DNA of 64,000 bases from Paenalkalicoccus suaedae (GCF_006965545.2 NZ_CP041372.2:310001-374000), one strand, 5' to 3'. Counted from the first letter of the stretch, positions 17,325 through 26,327 are shown. Notes: a model not told the origin generated them from the sequence alone. Numbers and translations: made by a program.

Positions 17325-19127
17325 ATGTGCGGAATTGTTGGATATATCGGAACTGAGGATGCGAAAGAAATTTTACTACGTGGGCTTGAAAAGCTCGAGT
17401 ATCGTGGCTATGACTCTGCAGGGATTGCAATTGCGAACGCAGAAGGCGTACACGTATATAAAGAAAAGGGGCGCATTGCAGCGCTTCGCGACGTTGTCGA
17501 TCATGATGAGGCAGCAGTAGTTGGAATTGGACACACACGTTGGGCAACTCACGGTGTACCAAGCCAAGTAAACGCTCACCCTCACCAAAGTAAAACATCA
17601 CGTTTTACGATTGTACACAACGGCGTTATCGAGAACTACGAGCAACTTCGCCGTGCGCATCTTGCTGATGTGACAATGGTGAGTGACACGGACACGGAAA
17701 TTATCGTACAGCTAGTAGACAAATTTGTTGCAGAAGGCCTTCAAACAGAAGAAGCTTTCCGTCAAACTTTAAGCCTATTAGAAGGCTCTTACGCAACAGC
17801 GTTAATTGACGAAGAAGACCGTGAAACGATCTACGTAGGTAAAAACAAAAGCCCACTCTTAATCGGTGTTAATGAAGGCGTGAACGTAATTGCGAGTGAC
17901 GCAATGGCGATGCTACAAGTAACGAACGAGTTCATGGAAATCATGGACAAAGAAATCGTTGTTGTAACAAGCGAGAGCGTTACAGTAAAAACGTTAGACG
18001 GCGAAGAAGTTTCCCGCGACACGTACATCGCAGAGCTAGACTCTACAGACATCGAAAAGGGTACGTACCCTCACTACATGCTAAAAGAAATCGACGAGCA
18101 ACCATTTGTTATTCGTAACATCATCTCGAAGTACCAGGATGAGAACGATAGCATTAAGCTAGACGAAAACATTCGTCAGGCTGTAACGGATGCAGATCGT
18201 ATTTATATTATCGCAGCAGGTACGAGCTATCACGCTGGTCTTGTTGGGAAAGAATTAATCGAAAAAATCGCAGGTATCCCTGTAGAGACGCATATTGCGA
18301 GTGAATTCCTCTACAACATGCCTTTATTAAGCAAAAAACCACTCTTTATCTTTATTTCTCAAAGCGGAGAGACAGCAGATCTACGCGGCGTGCTTGTTAA
18401 CGTGAAGGAGCAAGGCTTCAAGGCACTAACAATCACAAACGTACCTGGTTCGACGCTTTCTCGTGAAGCGGATTACACGCTTCACACATATGCAGGACCT
18501 GAAATTGCAGTAGCATCAACGAAAGCTTATACAGCACAAATGGCAGTATTTGCTATCCTAGCTGTAGACGCTGCACGTGCGGCAAATGTGGAGATCGATT
18601 TCGATCCTTTACAAGAGCTCGCAATTGTTGCGAACGCAATGGAAATCTTCACAAACAAGAAGGAAGAAATGGAGCAAATCGCACGCGACTTCATGAGTGT
18701 GTCTCGCAACGCTTTCTTCATCGGCCGCTCTATGGACTACCACGTATGTCTAGAAGGCGCGCTAAAGCTTAAGGAAATCTCTTACATCCAAGCAGAAGGA
18801 TTTGCTGGCGGAGAGCTTAAGCACGGTACAATCGCATTGATCGAAGACGGCACGCCAGTAATCGGTCTTGCGACGCAAAAGAACGTGAACCTAAACATTC
18901 GCGGTAACATGAAAGAAGTTGTTGCCCGCGGAGCATCTCCATGTATGATCAGTATGGAAGGCTGGGAAGATGAGGAAGACACAATCGTGCTACCACACGT
19001 ACACGAATACCTCACACCACTAGTGAGTGTCATCCCACTTCAGCTAATCTCTTACTACGCAGCGCTACACCGCGGCTGTGATGTCGACAAGCCACGTAAC
19101 CTGGCGAAGAGTGTGACGGTAGAGTAG
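17325..19127 (+). CDS. glmS: Glutamine--fructose-6-phosphate aminotransferase GlmS
   Basis: 600 residues. Makes glucosamine-6-phosphate from fructose-6-phosphate and glutamine. The N-terminal nucleophile Cys2 follows Met (MCGIVGYIG) and the glutaminase domain runs to about 235. Two SIS domains follow (about 285-425 and 455-590; [11 protein letters not shown] marks the first), and it ends with the family signature [13 protein letters not shown]. Start ATG after GGGAGGAAATGA. Controlled by the ribozyme upstream. In Bacillus subtilis it directly follows glmM; here about 13 kb intervenes. Confidence 0.98.
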   Translation: MCGIVGYIGTEDAKEILLRGLEKLEYRGYDSAGIAIANAEGVHVYKEKGRIAALRDVVDHDEAAVVGIGHTRWATHGVPSQVNAHPHQSKTSRFTIVHNGVIENYEQLRRAHLADVTMVSDTDTEIIVQLVDKFVAEGLQTEEAFRQTLSLLEGSYATALIDEEDRETIYVGKNKSPLLIGVNEGVNVIASDAMAMLQVTNEFMEIMDKEIVVVTSESVTVKTLDGEEVSRDTYIAELDSTDIEKGTYPHYMLKEIDEQPFVIRNIISKYQDENDSIKLDENIRQAVTDADRIYIIAAGTSYHAGLVGKELIEKIAGIPVETHIASEFLYNMPLLSKKPLFIFISQSGETADLRGVLVNVKEQGFKALTITNVPGSTLSREADYTLHTYAGPEIAVASTKAYTAQMAVFAILAVDAARAANVEIDFDPLQELAIVANAMEIFTNKKEEMEQIARDFMSVSRNAFFIGRSMDYHVCLEGALKLKEISYIQAEGFAGGELKHGTIALIEDGTPVIGLATQKNVNLNIRGNMKEVVARGASPCMISMEGWEDEEDTIVLPHVHEYLTPLVSVIPLQLISYYAALHRGCDVDKPRNLAKSVTVE

Positions 19128-19166
19128 GGATTTAGATTTGGGAAAACGTTAATGATGAAATAAATG

Positions 19167-19210
19167 AGCACGAGACAACCGGATTTCGATTCGGGGGTCT
19201 CGTGCTTTTT
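19167..19210 (+). terminator. Terminator after glmS
   Basis: AGCACGAGAC ... GTCTCGTGCT stem with an inner CCGGAT/ATTCGGG arm, followed by TTTTTTG. Confidence 0.85.
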
Positions 19211-19233
19211 TGTTTTTGGGGGGATTTGGAGAA

Positions 19234-19350
19234 ACCAAACTCAGAATGCGAGTTACCAAACACGAAACGCGGAAAAAGATGAGAAGCCAAACACAGAAAC
19301 CGAGTTACCAAACACATAACGAGAAAAAGTAAGACTTACCAAACACACCT
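19234..19350 (+). repeat. Phased array, ACCAAACAC family (21/31 bp)
   Basis: The motif RCCAAACAC starts at 19234, 19255, 19286, 19307 and 19338: intervals 21, 31, 21, 31. It sits directly behind the glmS terminator. Confidence 0.85.
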
Positions 19351-19360
19351 CAGTAAAAAC

Positions 19361-19450
19361 CTCGATTGCCATGTGCTGCCGCCGCGTGAGGGCTTCGATA
19401 ACTGGCAATTTAGCAATCAAAGGTCCTTTTGTGGTGGACTGTGCACGGAG
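19361..19450 (+). repeat. Shared hairpin-like intergenic element, copy E2
   Basis: GATTGCCATGTGCTGCCGCCGCGTGAGGG, then CTTCGATAACTGGCAATTTAGCAA, and GTGGTGGACTGT: the same word order as E1 and E3. It bridges the ACCAAACAC array and a short TGACRCGCAA array. Confidence 0.65.
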
Positions 19451-19478
19451 TAGAGACAGAAGAGCTACTAGATTTAGA

Positions 19479-19547
19479 GAGGAAACGCAATTTGCTAGAA
19501 GCGACGCGCAATTCTACCAAAGTGCAAAGAAGTGACACGCAATCATC
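19479..19547 (+). repeat. Short phased array, TGACRYGCAA family
   Basis: Three degenerate copies: AACGCAA (aligned start about 19479), AGCGACGCGCAAT at 19500, AGTGACACGCAAT at 19531. Intervals about 21 and 31, the same geometry as the array at 9503. Confidence 0.65.
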
Positions 19548-19789
19548 AAAAAAAGCACCCATTAAGGGTGCTCCACTTCTTCAAACAGCTTCAACTAGAT
19601 TACAGCTCTTCAGATGAATTCACTCACGCTGTCATAGCTAGATATTCTCTAGTTACCTTAACATGACCTTTGTGTATGAGTTGAAAAATATTTTTGTTGA
19701 TCTGGAATCATATGTTAATAATCATCACTATCACTTGATCAGGAATCTGTATAATAGGGTGAAAAGAGCCTGAAAGAGGAGAGTGTTAT

Positions 19790-20581
19790 ATGAAGGACCA
19801 TCGTGAAGAGGAATTATCAGGCGGGAACGTATCGAATGTCTATCGTGTAGGAGATACAGTCAGGCGTGATTTGAAGGAGAATAGTTCTAGAATTCATAGC
19901 GTTTTAACGCATTTAGAAAAGAAGGGCTTTCCCTACGCACCGAAGTTTTTAGGCATTGATGATCAAAATAGAGAAATACTGTCGTTTATTGATGGGGAAG
20001 CCGGTAATTATCCGTTAAAATCGTATATGTGGTCGGATGATAACCTAGCAGAAATTGCGAAAATGCTTCGTCGTTATCATGATGCGATGAGTGATTTTCC
20101 GATTGAAGAGGGTTGGGAGCCTATTGATCACACACCTCCTCCATTCGAGGTGCTATGCCACAATGATTTTGCGGTTTATAACCTTATTTTCCACAATAAA
20201 AAGCCGGCAGGAATTATCGATTTTGATGTTGTTGCTCCTGGACCGCGGCTTTGGGATATCGCGTATGCACTATATACTTGCGTGCCTTTAAGCAGACATT
20301 GGCATACGGAAAATGGCGAAACGATACTTTATGAGCCGTCAAAAGATGCAGGGCGGATTAGGCGAAAAGTGCAGGTATTCTTTGACTCGTATGGGATGGA
20401 AGAGTTGAAAGAAGGTTTAATAGAGATGGTGATGCTAAGGCTTGCGGGTCTTTGTGCCACGATGAGGAGGAAGGCGGATGAGGGAGATGCTGCCTTTCAA
20501 AAGATGATCGAAGAAAGGCACGATGAGCATTATCAGAAGGACATTGCGTTTATTCGGGAGCATGGGACAGAGTGGGTGTGA
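19790..20581 (+). CDS. APH/choline-kinase-fold phosphotransferase
   Basis: 263 residues. Catalytic loop LCHNDFAVYNLIF (about 123-135) and metal-binding GIIDFDVVAPGPRLWDIAYAL (about 143-163) identify the aminoglycoside phosphotransferase superfamily. The N-terminal nucleotide loop is short (ELSGGNVSNVYRVGD). Start ATG follows GAGGAGAG. Members of this branch are commonly annotated as phosphotransferases of unknown substrate; antibiotic resistance cannot be concluded. Monocistronic with its own terminator. Confidence 0.85.
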   Translation: MKDHREEELSGGNVSNVYRVGDTVRRDLKENSSRIHSVLTHLEKKGFPYAPKFLGIDDQNREILSFIDGEAGNYPLKSYMWSDDNLAEIAKMLRRYHDAMSDFPIEEGWEPIDHTPPPFEVLCHNDFAVYNLIFHNKKPAGIIDFDVVAPGPRLWDIAYALYTCVPLSRHWHTENGETILYEPSKDAGRIRRKVQVFFDSYGMEELKEGLIEMVMLRLAGLCATMRRKADEGDAAFQKMIEERHDEHYQKDIAFIREHGTEWV

Positions 20582-20599
20582 CAGAGCAAGATAGTAATA

Positions 20600-20640
20600 G
20601 CACGGGACCATCGGATTGATCCGGGGTCGCGTGTTTTTTT
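20600..20640 (+). terminator. Terminator after the phosphotransferase gene
   Basis: GCACGGGACC...GGGGTCGCGTG stem with inner ATCGGAT/ATCC, then seven T. It resembles the glmS terminator in sequence. Confidence 0.8.
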
Positions 20641-20651
20641 GTTGGGGAGAA

Positions 20652-20765
20652 ACCAAACACAGAATGCGAGTTACCAAACACGAAACGCGGAAATAGACGA
20701 GAAACCAAACACAGAAACCGAGTTATCAAACACAAAACGAGAAAAAGTAAGACTTACCAAACACA
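20652..20765 (+). repeat. Phased array, ACCAAACAC family (21/31 bp)
   Basis: Motif starts at 20652, 20673, 20704, 20725 and 20756: intervals 21, 31, 21, 31. Close to a copy of the 19234 array, including parts of the spacers. Confidence 0.87.
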
Positions 20766-20780
20766 CCGAGGCAAAATCCT

Positions 20781-20880
20781 CGATTGCCATGTGCTACCAC
20801 CACGTGGGGGCTTTGATAAGTGGCAGTGGAGCAACCGATGGGTCCATTTGTGGTGGACTGTTCATTCAGTGTGGACGGGA
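20781..20880 (+). repeat. Shared hairpin-like intergenic element, copy E3
   Basis: CGATTGCCATGTGCTACCACCACGTGGGGG, then CTTTGATAAGTGGCAGTGGAGCAA, and GTGGTGGACTGTTCA. ACCACGTGG is a local palindrome. It joins the ACCAAACAC array to a TGAACRCAC array. Confidence 0.68.
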
Positions 20881-20895
20881 GCGACCGTGCAAGGT

Positions 20896-21012
20896 GGAAG
20901 TTGGACGCATCTTGCAAGAAGCTGAACGCACTTTGACCAAAATGCCGAGAAGTTGAACACACTTTCTGAGAACGTGAACACATTACATCAAATTAAGCGA
21001 GTTAATAAACAC
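20896..21012 (+). repeat. Phased array, TGAACRCAC family (21/31 bp)
   Basis: Units (AGAAGTTGAACACAC-like) start at 20896, 20917, 20948, 20969 and about 21000: intervals 21, 31, 21, 31. Confidence 0.8.
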
Positions 21013-21167
21013 ACTAACAAAAAGTAACCACAAAAACCCCCCTCAACTTTAGCTATATGGAAAAAACCAGGTATACGTCATACTTGAAACTTGCTATTAT
21101 TACAGTAGTTGGAATTTTTACAATCATACAAGTTTCATCCAAAAAAATAAAGCGAGGGTATGGTTAC

Positions 21168-22094
21168 ATGGAGTTCGCAGTTCAAGTAAAGGACGCATCC
21201 AAGAGCTACAGAAAGAGAAAAAGCTCCGTGGATGTCTTACATAATCTATCTTTACGCGTGACGAAAGGCAAAATAACCGCTCTATTAGGTCCAAATGGAT
21301 CTGGCAAAACGACGCTCATGAAAGGGATGTGCGGGCTATTAAAGCTCGACAGTGGCGAGATCACCGTCAATAACATTCCGGCAAGCTCGAAAAAAGTGCT
21401 CGGCGAGGTGGGTTGCATACTCGAAGGAGAGCGCAACGTCTATTATTACTTAACGGTTTACGACAACCTTTACTACTTTGGCAAGTTAAATAGGCTACCG
21501 CGCAAACGTCTCATTCCGATGATTGATACTGTTCTCGAGCAGTTAGGCTTACTACATAAAAAGCACACTTACGTGTCCGAGCTCTCACGAGGCATGCAAC
21601 AAAAAGTGGCGCTAGCTGTGCTACTGATCAAGGATCCGCCCGTCTTTTTGCTCGATGAGCCGACCTTAGGATTAGATGTTCGCGCGACGCTAGAGCTCTG
21701 TGACTACTTAAAAGAGCTCAGCCATGAGCAGGGTAAAACCGTCCTCCTTACAACGCATCAGCTGGAGATAGCGGAGAAGATAGCCGATGAGATCATCTTT
21801 TTTGATAAAGGGGAAGTCATTCTGCATGAGAATAAAGAGACGATCTTTTCTCATTATCAAGGGGAAAATAGGTGGACGATCCAAACACAAACGCCGGTCG
21901 AGGCATCTGTCCGAGCGGAGATCCAAGGGTGGAGCGCAATCTCAGAAGACGGATTGCAGCTAGAGGTCGCGAACGAGCATGTGTTTAAAGTGATTGCGGT
22001 GCTTGAGCAACAAGGTGTGCAAATCATCTCATTAGAAAACAGCAAACGAAACCTACAGGACATCTTCCTGGAGATTACGAAGGTGATGACATGA
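21168..22094 (+). CDS. ABC transporter ATP-binding protein (drug/antibiotic export type)
   Basis: 308 residues. Walker A GPNGSGKTT near residue 43, signature LSRGMQQKV near 142, Walker B VFLLDEPTLGLD near 162, and the H-loop TTHQLE. The C-terminal ~75 residues are a small alpha/beta domain found in CcmA/DrrA-like ATPases. Start placed at ATG 21168 behind AGCGAGGG; an upstream ATG at 21057 lacks a ribosome binding site and would add a hydrophobic leader. It overlaps the permease by 4 bases. Substrate unknown. Confidence 0.87.
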   Translation: MEFAVQVKDASKSYRKRKSSVDVLHNLSLRVTKGKITALLGPNGSGKTTLMKGMCGLLKLDSGEITVNNIPASSKKVLGEVGCILEGERNVYYYLTVYDNLYYFGKLNRLPRKRLIPMIDTVLEQLGLLHKKHTYVSELSRGMQQKVALAVLLIKDPPVFLLDEPTLGLDVRATLELCDYLKELSHEQGKTVLLTTHQLEIAEKIADEIIFFDKGEVILHENKETIFSHYQGENRWTIQTQTPVEASVRAEIQGWSAISEDGLQLEVANEHVFKVIAVLEQQGVQIISLENSKRNLQDIFLEITKVMT

Positions 22095-22906
22095 TCGACG
22101 TCTTACACGCAGAATTTCATAAATTTAAAGGCATGTTTAGACGTTATTACGTGGATTCCGCCGCAGAAATCGTGTCGTACCTCGTTCTCTTTATCGGACT
22201 TTTTTATACGATCTTTCAAACTGCAGCGAATATAGAAGCGATGCTGTTCCAGCTCTTGATCGGCATATTCATTTGGTACGTGGGGATCAACTCGATCGCT
22301 GTTTTCACCTTTATTCTCCAAGAGGAAATGCAGCTTGGCACACTCGAACAGATCTATTTAACAAAAACGTCCCTCACAAAGATGCTGTTTGGCCGTGCAT
22401 TTTCCACGTTTATTTTTGATGCTATCGGCGGTATAGTTCTTGCACTACTTACGTTCACAGTGATCATCACCATTTCTACTGAACCGATTACAGTAGCGGG
22501 CCTATTCCAGTCCGTCGACTGGCTCTTCTTTGCTGTTGTCATTGCGCTAACGATGGTAGGAATCTACGGCTTTTCCTTCATGCTAGCGGGATTATCCATC
22601 GTATTTAAACGGATCTCCGCAATCACTGTACTTCTAAACTATGCGTTTTTATTCTTCACCGGCATTACGTTAGCAGAGGGTTCTTTGCCATTCGTGATTG
22701 ATCTGATCGCAAAACAACTGCCTATCACATATGGCGTCATAAACTTAAACGCGATGTCCCAATCGCAAAGTTCGCTTGCGAATTTCGCGTCTACGGAGTT
22801 TGTCATTCTAGTCGCACATTCCATCAGCTACATGATCATCGGCTTGCTCCTCTTTCACCTCATGCTCAATGTGGCGCGGAAGAATGGGAATTTGGGGCAT
22901 TATTAG
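22091..22906 (+). CDS. ABC-2 type permease
   Basis: 271 residues with six predicted membrane segments and the conserved ABC-2 region EEMQLGTLEQIYLTKTSL (about 78-95). ATG overlaps the ATPase stop (ATGA). Partner of the preceding ATPase in a two-gene exporter; the cargo cannot be told from sequence. Confidence 0.87.
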   Translation: MIDVLHAEFHKFKGMFRRYYVDSAAEIVSYLVLFIGLFYTIFQTAANIEAMLFQLLIGIFIWYVGINSIAVFTFILQEEMQLGTLEQIYLTKTSLTKMLFGRAFSTFIFDAIGGIVLALLTFTVIITISTEPITVAGLFQSVDWLFFAVVIALTMVGIYGFSFMLAGLSIVFKRISAITVLLNYAFLFFTGITLAEGSLPFVIDLIAKQLPITYGVINLNAMSQSQSSLANFASTEFVILVAHSISYMIIGLLLFHLMLNVARKNGNLGHY

Positions 22907-23001
22907 GAGCTCCCAATTGCACCTTTAAGTGACTTATTGTGTGGACAGAAAATCGAGTTGGATGCATATCCAATGTTGTTTCATAAAAGGAGAGAGTGTA
23001 G

Positions 23002-23433
23002 ATGAGCTGTTTAGGCTGTCGGTTAGCTAATAAAGAAGAGACTGTGTATGTTGTGTTTGAGGATAGCGATGTTAGTTGTATTCTAGACCATAACCCATAC
23101 AGTGAAGGACATGTATTAATTGTCCCTAAAACCCATGCTCGTTACATGGATGAGTTGGATGAACATACGGCGAGCGCCGTTTTTCAAGCAGCAAGTAGGA
23201 TGTCAAAAACGATTAAACACTTGTTTAAACCTGATGGGATTACGGTGTGCCAAAACGGTGGCGCTTTTGATGACTTGACCCACTTTCATATGCACGTTGT
23301 ACCAAGGTACGAAGGACAAAACTTTGCCGATTTTTTCATAGAAGGTGAAGAAGAGCTTCCTATCGAAAAAGCGAGCATATTGGAGGAAACGAGAAAGAAG
23401 ATTTCTAAGGCGGTAGAGGGGTTGCATGAATAG
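23002..23433 (+). CDS. HIT-family nucleotide hydrolase
   Basis: 143 residues. The HIT triad HFHMHVVPR lies near residue 94; an N-terminal CLGC pair (Cys3/Cys6) may bind zinc, as in Hint-like proteins. Cleaves nucleoside phosphoramidates or dinucleoside polyphosphates in known members. Start ATG after AGGAGAGAG. It stands alone between an exporter and a MazG-like gene. Confidence 0.88.
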   Translation: MSCLGCRLANKEETVYVVFEDSDVSCILDHNPYSEGHVLIVPKTHARYMDELDEHTASAVFQAASRMSKTIKHLFKPDGITVCQNGGAFDDLTHFHMHVVPRYEGQNFADFFIEGEEELPIEKASILEETRKKISKAVEGLHE

Positions 23434-23512
23434 AAGCTGATAGGAGGAAGAGTTACTCCTATAAACCAGTAACTCCTTATTTTCTCAAAAAAATGTATAA
23501 GGGAGGGATACG

Positions 23513-23836
23513 ATGCCTATTTACAACAAGCTAGTGCGTGACGGGATACCTGGGATTGTCGAAGCGACGGGGAAGAGGGCTGTGACACGAGTGCTTGATG
23601 AAGCGGAGTATGAGCATGCGCTTATTGAGAAGTTGCATGAAGAGGTCGAGGAGCTTAGAGGTGCTGGTTCGGATCATGATCGTATCGAAGAAATGGCGGA
23701 TATATTGGAATTAATCCATACGTATGCAACGCGAGTAGGGGCGGATTTATCGGAAATCGAGGCCGTTCGAAAGAAGAAGACGGAAGAACGGGGAGGCTTT
23801 AGGGAGAGGGTGTTTTTGATAAGCGTTGAAGACTAA
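23513..23836 (+). CDS. MazG-like nucleotide pyrophosphohydrolase
   Basis: 107 residues starting MPIYNKLVRDGIP, the conserved opening of a small phosphoribosyl-ATP-pyrophosphohydrolase-like family. The all-alpha MazG metal motif is EKLHEEVEELR ... EEMADILELI (EExxE then ExxD). Probably removes pyrophosphate from aberrant NTPs. Start ATG after GGGAGGG. It is 80 bases after the HIT gene and may be cotranscribed. Confidence 0.82.
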   Translation: MPIYNKLVRDGIPGIVEATGKRAVTRVLDEAEYEHALIEKLHEEVEELRGAGSDHDRIEEMADILELIHTYATRVGADLSEIEAVRKKKTEERGGFRERVFLISVED

Positions 23837-24027
23837 AGTTGATGCAAGGTGCTTACAGGAAAGGACTTTGACTACTGAATTGAGGGTGGATGTAGGGCTT
23901 GTAAAAATAATTACCTTCGTCTAAACAAAAATATAGAGGGCCGCGTCATTAATCGGCTTAATTAATTGTTCGCGGTCCAACTGCATATGGTATCTAGTTA
24001 ACCTAGATTTAGTCGTTTGTATTGTTA

Positions 24028-24585
24028 CTAATTTTTATTGTATTTTTCTTTCACGCTCTCAATTAGGTTTTGATATTGCTCGGATCTAAACTCAGTCTGC
24101 TCGTCATCTGATGCATCCTCCCCAAGCTTAATCTGGCCTTGTTCTAATGAGACAATCCAATACCCTTCAATGTTTTCAGCCCAGCTTAAAAATAGAATGT
24201 AATTGCCATCCTCTTCTAAAGGCATATAATCTCCGTAGGTAATAACATCATGCCCGATTATCCGATCCGAGACATAATAAGGCTCTGCAACTGCCATGTA
24301 TGGCCCAATATCTTTGCCAGTATTGTTCTTAAACACCTCTAGGACTTCTACTTTTGTTAACGTGTGACCGTCGAATTCTCCTCTGGAAACGTGTGTGTTA
24401 TCATTTGTAGCTACTACCTCAATTACTATATCCGCATACGCCTCCATTTCATCTGCATCTGAGAAAAGTACATTCGTCGTATCGCCACCCTGTACGATAT
24501 TTTCTGTAGAACTGTCTAAAATGATAAATCCAATAATGATAGTTATAATTACTGCTACTAAAGGAACAGTATATCTAATTCTCAT
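24028..24585 (-). CDS. Membrane-anchored hypothetical protein
   Basis: 185 residues: one N-terminal hydrophobic segment (about 6-24) serving as anchor or uncleaved signal, then an exposed beta-rich domain with ADIVIEVVATNDNTHVSRG and LTKVEVLEVFKN, which resembles small extracytoplasmic stress-associated domains of Bacillus but is not assigned to a family by me. Good GGAGGAGAAAA ribosome binding site. AT-rich compared with its neighbours. The 23837-24027 gap holds only a GC hairpin (about 23948-23982) without a clear T-run. Confidence 0.7.
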   Translation of the reverse strand: MRIRYTVPLVAVIITIIIGFIILDSSTENIVQGGDTTNVLFSDADEMEAYADIVIEVVATNDNTHVSRGEFDGHTLTKVEVLEVFKNNTGKDIGPYMAVAEPYYVSDRIIGHDVITYGDYMPLEEDGNYILFLSWAENIEGYWIVSLEQGQIKLGEDASDDEQTEFRSEQYQNLIESVKEKYNKN

Positions 24586-24672
24586 TTTTCTCCTCCATTC
24601 AAAAATGTTAACCTGTTACTAGTTGCCAGTATAAATCGTATATACATTAAGACAGCTATACTTAAAACGATG

Positions 24673-24705
24673 AAGATGTATCATCAAGAATGATACCTCT
24701 TTTTT
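24673..24705 (+). terminator. Orphan terminator-like hairpin
   Basis: AAGATGTATCAT-CAAGA-ATGATACCTCTTTTTT. No forward gene ends here (the gene to the left is on the reverse strand), so it may be an attenuator for 24850 or the end of a short transcript. The rest of 24586-24849 shows no gene. Confidence 0.5.
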
Positions 24706-24849
24706 AGTCGGTAATAATGGAGACTAGTTTCAAATTATTGGTGATTGCCTCTTCCGATCAAATGAATGTGAGAAATATTATTAACGGAGATCAAACATTT
24801 CTCAAAAAGAAGAGCAGTCTTAAAATGTTAAGGAAGAAGGAGTGATTAT

Positions 24850-25035
24850 TTGTCTTACAAAAAAGCCTTGTTCACGTACTCGCTACCTTTGCTCATATGC
24901 ACGAACATCGTGTTAGCTTTAATCGATTACTGGCGAGGACAAGAAGTAACGTGGCTCTACAATTTGGCGTTCTCTACGTTCGTAATTGGATTCCTTTCTT
25001 TGAGGTTTGTTAAATTCCCAAAGAAGCGGATTTGA
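24850..25035 (+). CDS. Small membrane protein, unknown
   Basis: 61 residues with a TTG start behind GAAGGAGTGA and two hydrophobic stretches (about 7-27 and 37-52) separated by a charged loop with DYWRGQE. No family recognised. First of a run of tiny membrane proteins. Confidence 0.6.
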   Translation: MSYKKALFTYSLPLLICTNIVLALIDYWRGQEVTWLYNLAFSTFVIGFLSLRFVKFPKKRI

Positions 25036-25053
25036 ACGCTCTATAAACTACGT

Positions 25054-25085
25054 AAAAAGCCCATTACCTCAATTGGTGATGGGCT
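25054..25085 (-). terminator. Reverse-strand terminator at a gene remnant
   Basis: AGCCCATCACC-loop-GGTAATGGGCT followed by TTTTT on the reverse strand. Its stem contains the stop codon of the open frame described next. Confidence 0.7.
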
Positions 25086-25252
25086 AAAGTATACCTCCAG
25101 GCCTCTTTTACTCCCAGCGTTTGCATGCCTGCGTTGTACTGAAGGCACTTGGATAGCTCTCTGAATTGCTCCTCGTCAAAGCCTGGTGCAAAGTCCTTTA
25201 GCACCTGTTTGAGATCGAGTGGGTAAAGTGATAGACTTGTAGTAAATATAGA
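25064..25252 (-). pseudogene. Gene remnant, C-terminal fragment of an unknown protein
   Basis: A 62-codon reverse-strand frame, open from an in-frame stop at 25253 and lacking a usable start with ribosome binding site. It encodes protein-like sequence (YPLDLKQVLKDFAPGFDEEQ ... ELSKCLQYNAGMQTLGVKEA) with balanced composition and ends within a terminator stem, as genuine genes do. I do not recognise the family. Most likely the 3' end of a deleted gene. Confidence 0.45.
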
Positions 25253-25311
25253 TTAATTTCCCATTTTGTACGTGGTAGTATGAATAGTTTACATGAAGGA
25301 GGATAAGCGTC

Positions 25312-25500
25312 ATGGGATCCATTTATTTTTTACCAATAGTTGCAGTACTACTAACATTCTTGTTTCTATACGGAAACCCGCAAATCCCTCCTGTCTTAAT
25401 CACAAACGGACTGTTAGGATTAATAGCGGCAATTATGCTTAAAAATATGAATGTTTCTAAACAAAAGCAAGTAAGAAGTCAGGAACAAGATAACAAATAA
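25312..25500 (+). CDS. Small membrane protein, unknown
   Basis: 62 residues, ATG behind AAGGAGGATAAGCG. Two hydrophobic segments (about 5-20 and 28-45) and a basic/polar tail (KQKQVRSQEQDNK). Followed 14 bases later by another tiny membrane protein gene; the pair probably forms one transcript ending at the terminator near 25703. Confidence 0.65.
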   Translation: MGSIYFLPIVAVLLTFLFLYGNPQIPPVLITNGLLGLIAAIMLKNMNVSKQKQVRSQEQDNK

Positions 25501-25514
25501 GTGGGGGAATGGAG

Positions 25515-25658
25515 ATGAACCGAGTAGGCGATTTTTTTAAAGACCTTTTTCTCGACGTTTTTGCTGTCATAAAGGGATTCTCGTACGGCTTTCTAGTCGT
25601 TGGTCTTGCTATTGTGCTAGTTGGAGCTCTCATCTTTGTAGGGGCATCGGTCTTTTAA
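25515..25658 (+). CDS. Very small membrane protein (47 aa)
   Basis: ATG at 25515 preceded by GGGGGAATGG, stop TAA at 25656. Starts MNRVGDFFKDLFLDVF; a single hydrophobic helix (GFLVVGLAIVLVGALIFVG) fills residues about 25-45 after an amphipathic N-terminus. Phe-rich amphipathic starts like this occur in membrane-active or membrane-tethered micro-proteins; the role is unknown. Confidence 0.62.
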   Translation: MNRVGDFFKDLFLDVFAVIKGFSYGFLVVGLAIVLVGALIFVGASVF

Positions 25659-25663
25659 AAAAC

Positions 25664-25706
25664 AAAAGCATGGAAGGGATTATCCCTCTCCGTGCTTTTT
25701 TACGTA
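25664..25706. terminator. Bidirectional terminator
   Basis: AAAGCATGGAAGGG-ATTAT-CCCTCTCCGTGCTTTTTT with T/A-runs on both sides; shared by the forward micro-protein genes and the convergent gene at 25700. Confidence 0.78.
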
Positions 25707-25990
25707 GTAGCTGATTTGCTAGACCGGACTTCTGACACGGCTAGGTACGTTAAAAACGCTGCCGCCAGTCCAATGAGTAGGTATGGTGGTTCATTAATGG
25801 TGATAATAGATGCCACAAAGAGAATAACAAGAACGATCATACCTGGAATAATCGTACTCCACCCTTTAGACAGGTTAAACACTCGATTGAGTAAAAAATA
25901 ACCAAGTAAAAACGGGACGCCTCCAACTAGAAAGCTACTAAAGGCTACAGTGAAAACGTTCGTTGCTGCAAGCTCAAATAATGTATTCAA
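25700..25990 (-). CDS. Small membrane protein, three helices
   Basis: About 96 residues with hydrophobic segments near 12-33, 44-65 and 70-88. An ATG exists at 25999, but the best ribosome binding site (GAAGGATGAG) fits a TTG at 25990, which I prefer; the difference is three residues. Family not recognised. Confidence 0.6.
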   Translation of the reverse strand: MNTLFELAATNVFTVAFSSFLVGGVPFLLGYFLLNRVFNLSKGWSTIIPGMIVLVILFVASIITINEPPYLLIGLAAAFLTYLAVSEVRSSKSATT

Positions 25991-26106
25991 TTCACTCATC
26001 CTTCACACCAGTTTTACCTGTATTTTACCAGGAATAAGGATCGAATTGAAGGTAGATCATGAGATTTGATTACACAAAGGGACTTTTACTCAAAGGAGGT
26101 ATTAAC

Positions 26107-26253
26107 GTGTCGGACTTCAAGCTATTTAGACAAGTCGCCACATATATTCGTCAAACACCGTTTTGGAAGCTCCTATTAATAATCATGGCAATCTCTGCGA
26201 TCACTACTCTCATCACTCTATTTACGCTAGATCTATTAAATATGATAAATTGA
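26107..26253 (+). CDS. Small membrane protein (48 aa)
   Basis: GTG start behind a perfect AAAGGAGG. One hydrophobic helix (LLLIIMAISAITTLITLFTLDLL) with a basic N-terminal half. The frame extends 16 codons upstream without a ribosome binding site. Followed by a strong terminator. Confidence 0.6.
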   Translation: MSDFKLFRQVATYIRQTPFWKLLLIIMAISAITTLITLFTLDLLNMIN

Positions 26254-26274
26254 TTTCCATTGTAGAAACTACTT

Positions 26275-26327
26275 TAACCGCTAAACATAGTCATGTAACA
26301 AGATATGAGTATGTTTAGCGGTTTTTA
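26275..26327 (+). terminator. Terminator
   Basis: AACCGCTAAACATA ... TATGTTTAGCGGTT is a 14-bp perfect stem followed by TTTT. Confidence 0.85.

Noticed and set aside
19790-20581. Aminoglycoside resistance gene
   Set aside because: Only the general kinase fold is visible; the gene stands alone among chromosomal genes and specific APH subfamily motifs are not recognised.
21057-21167. Hydrophobic N-terminal extension of the ABC ATPase at 21168
   Set aside because: The upstream ATG has no ribosome binding site, and a membrane segment before the ATPase domain is not expected for this family.
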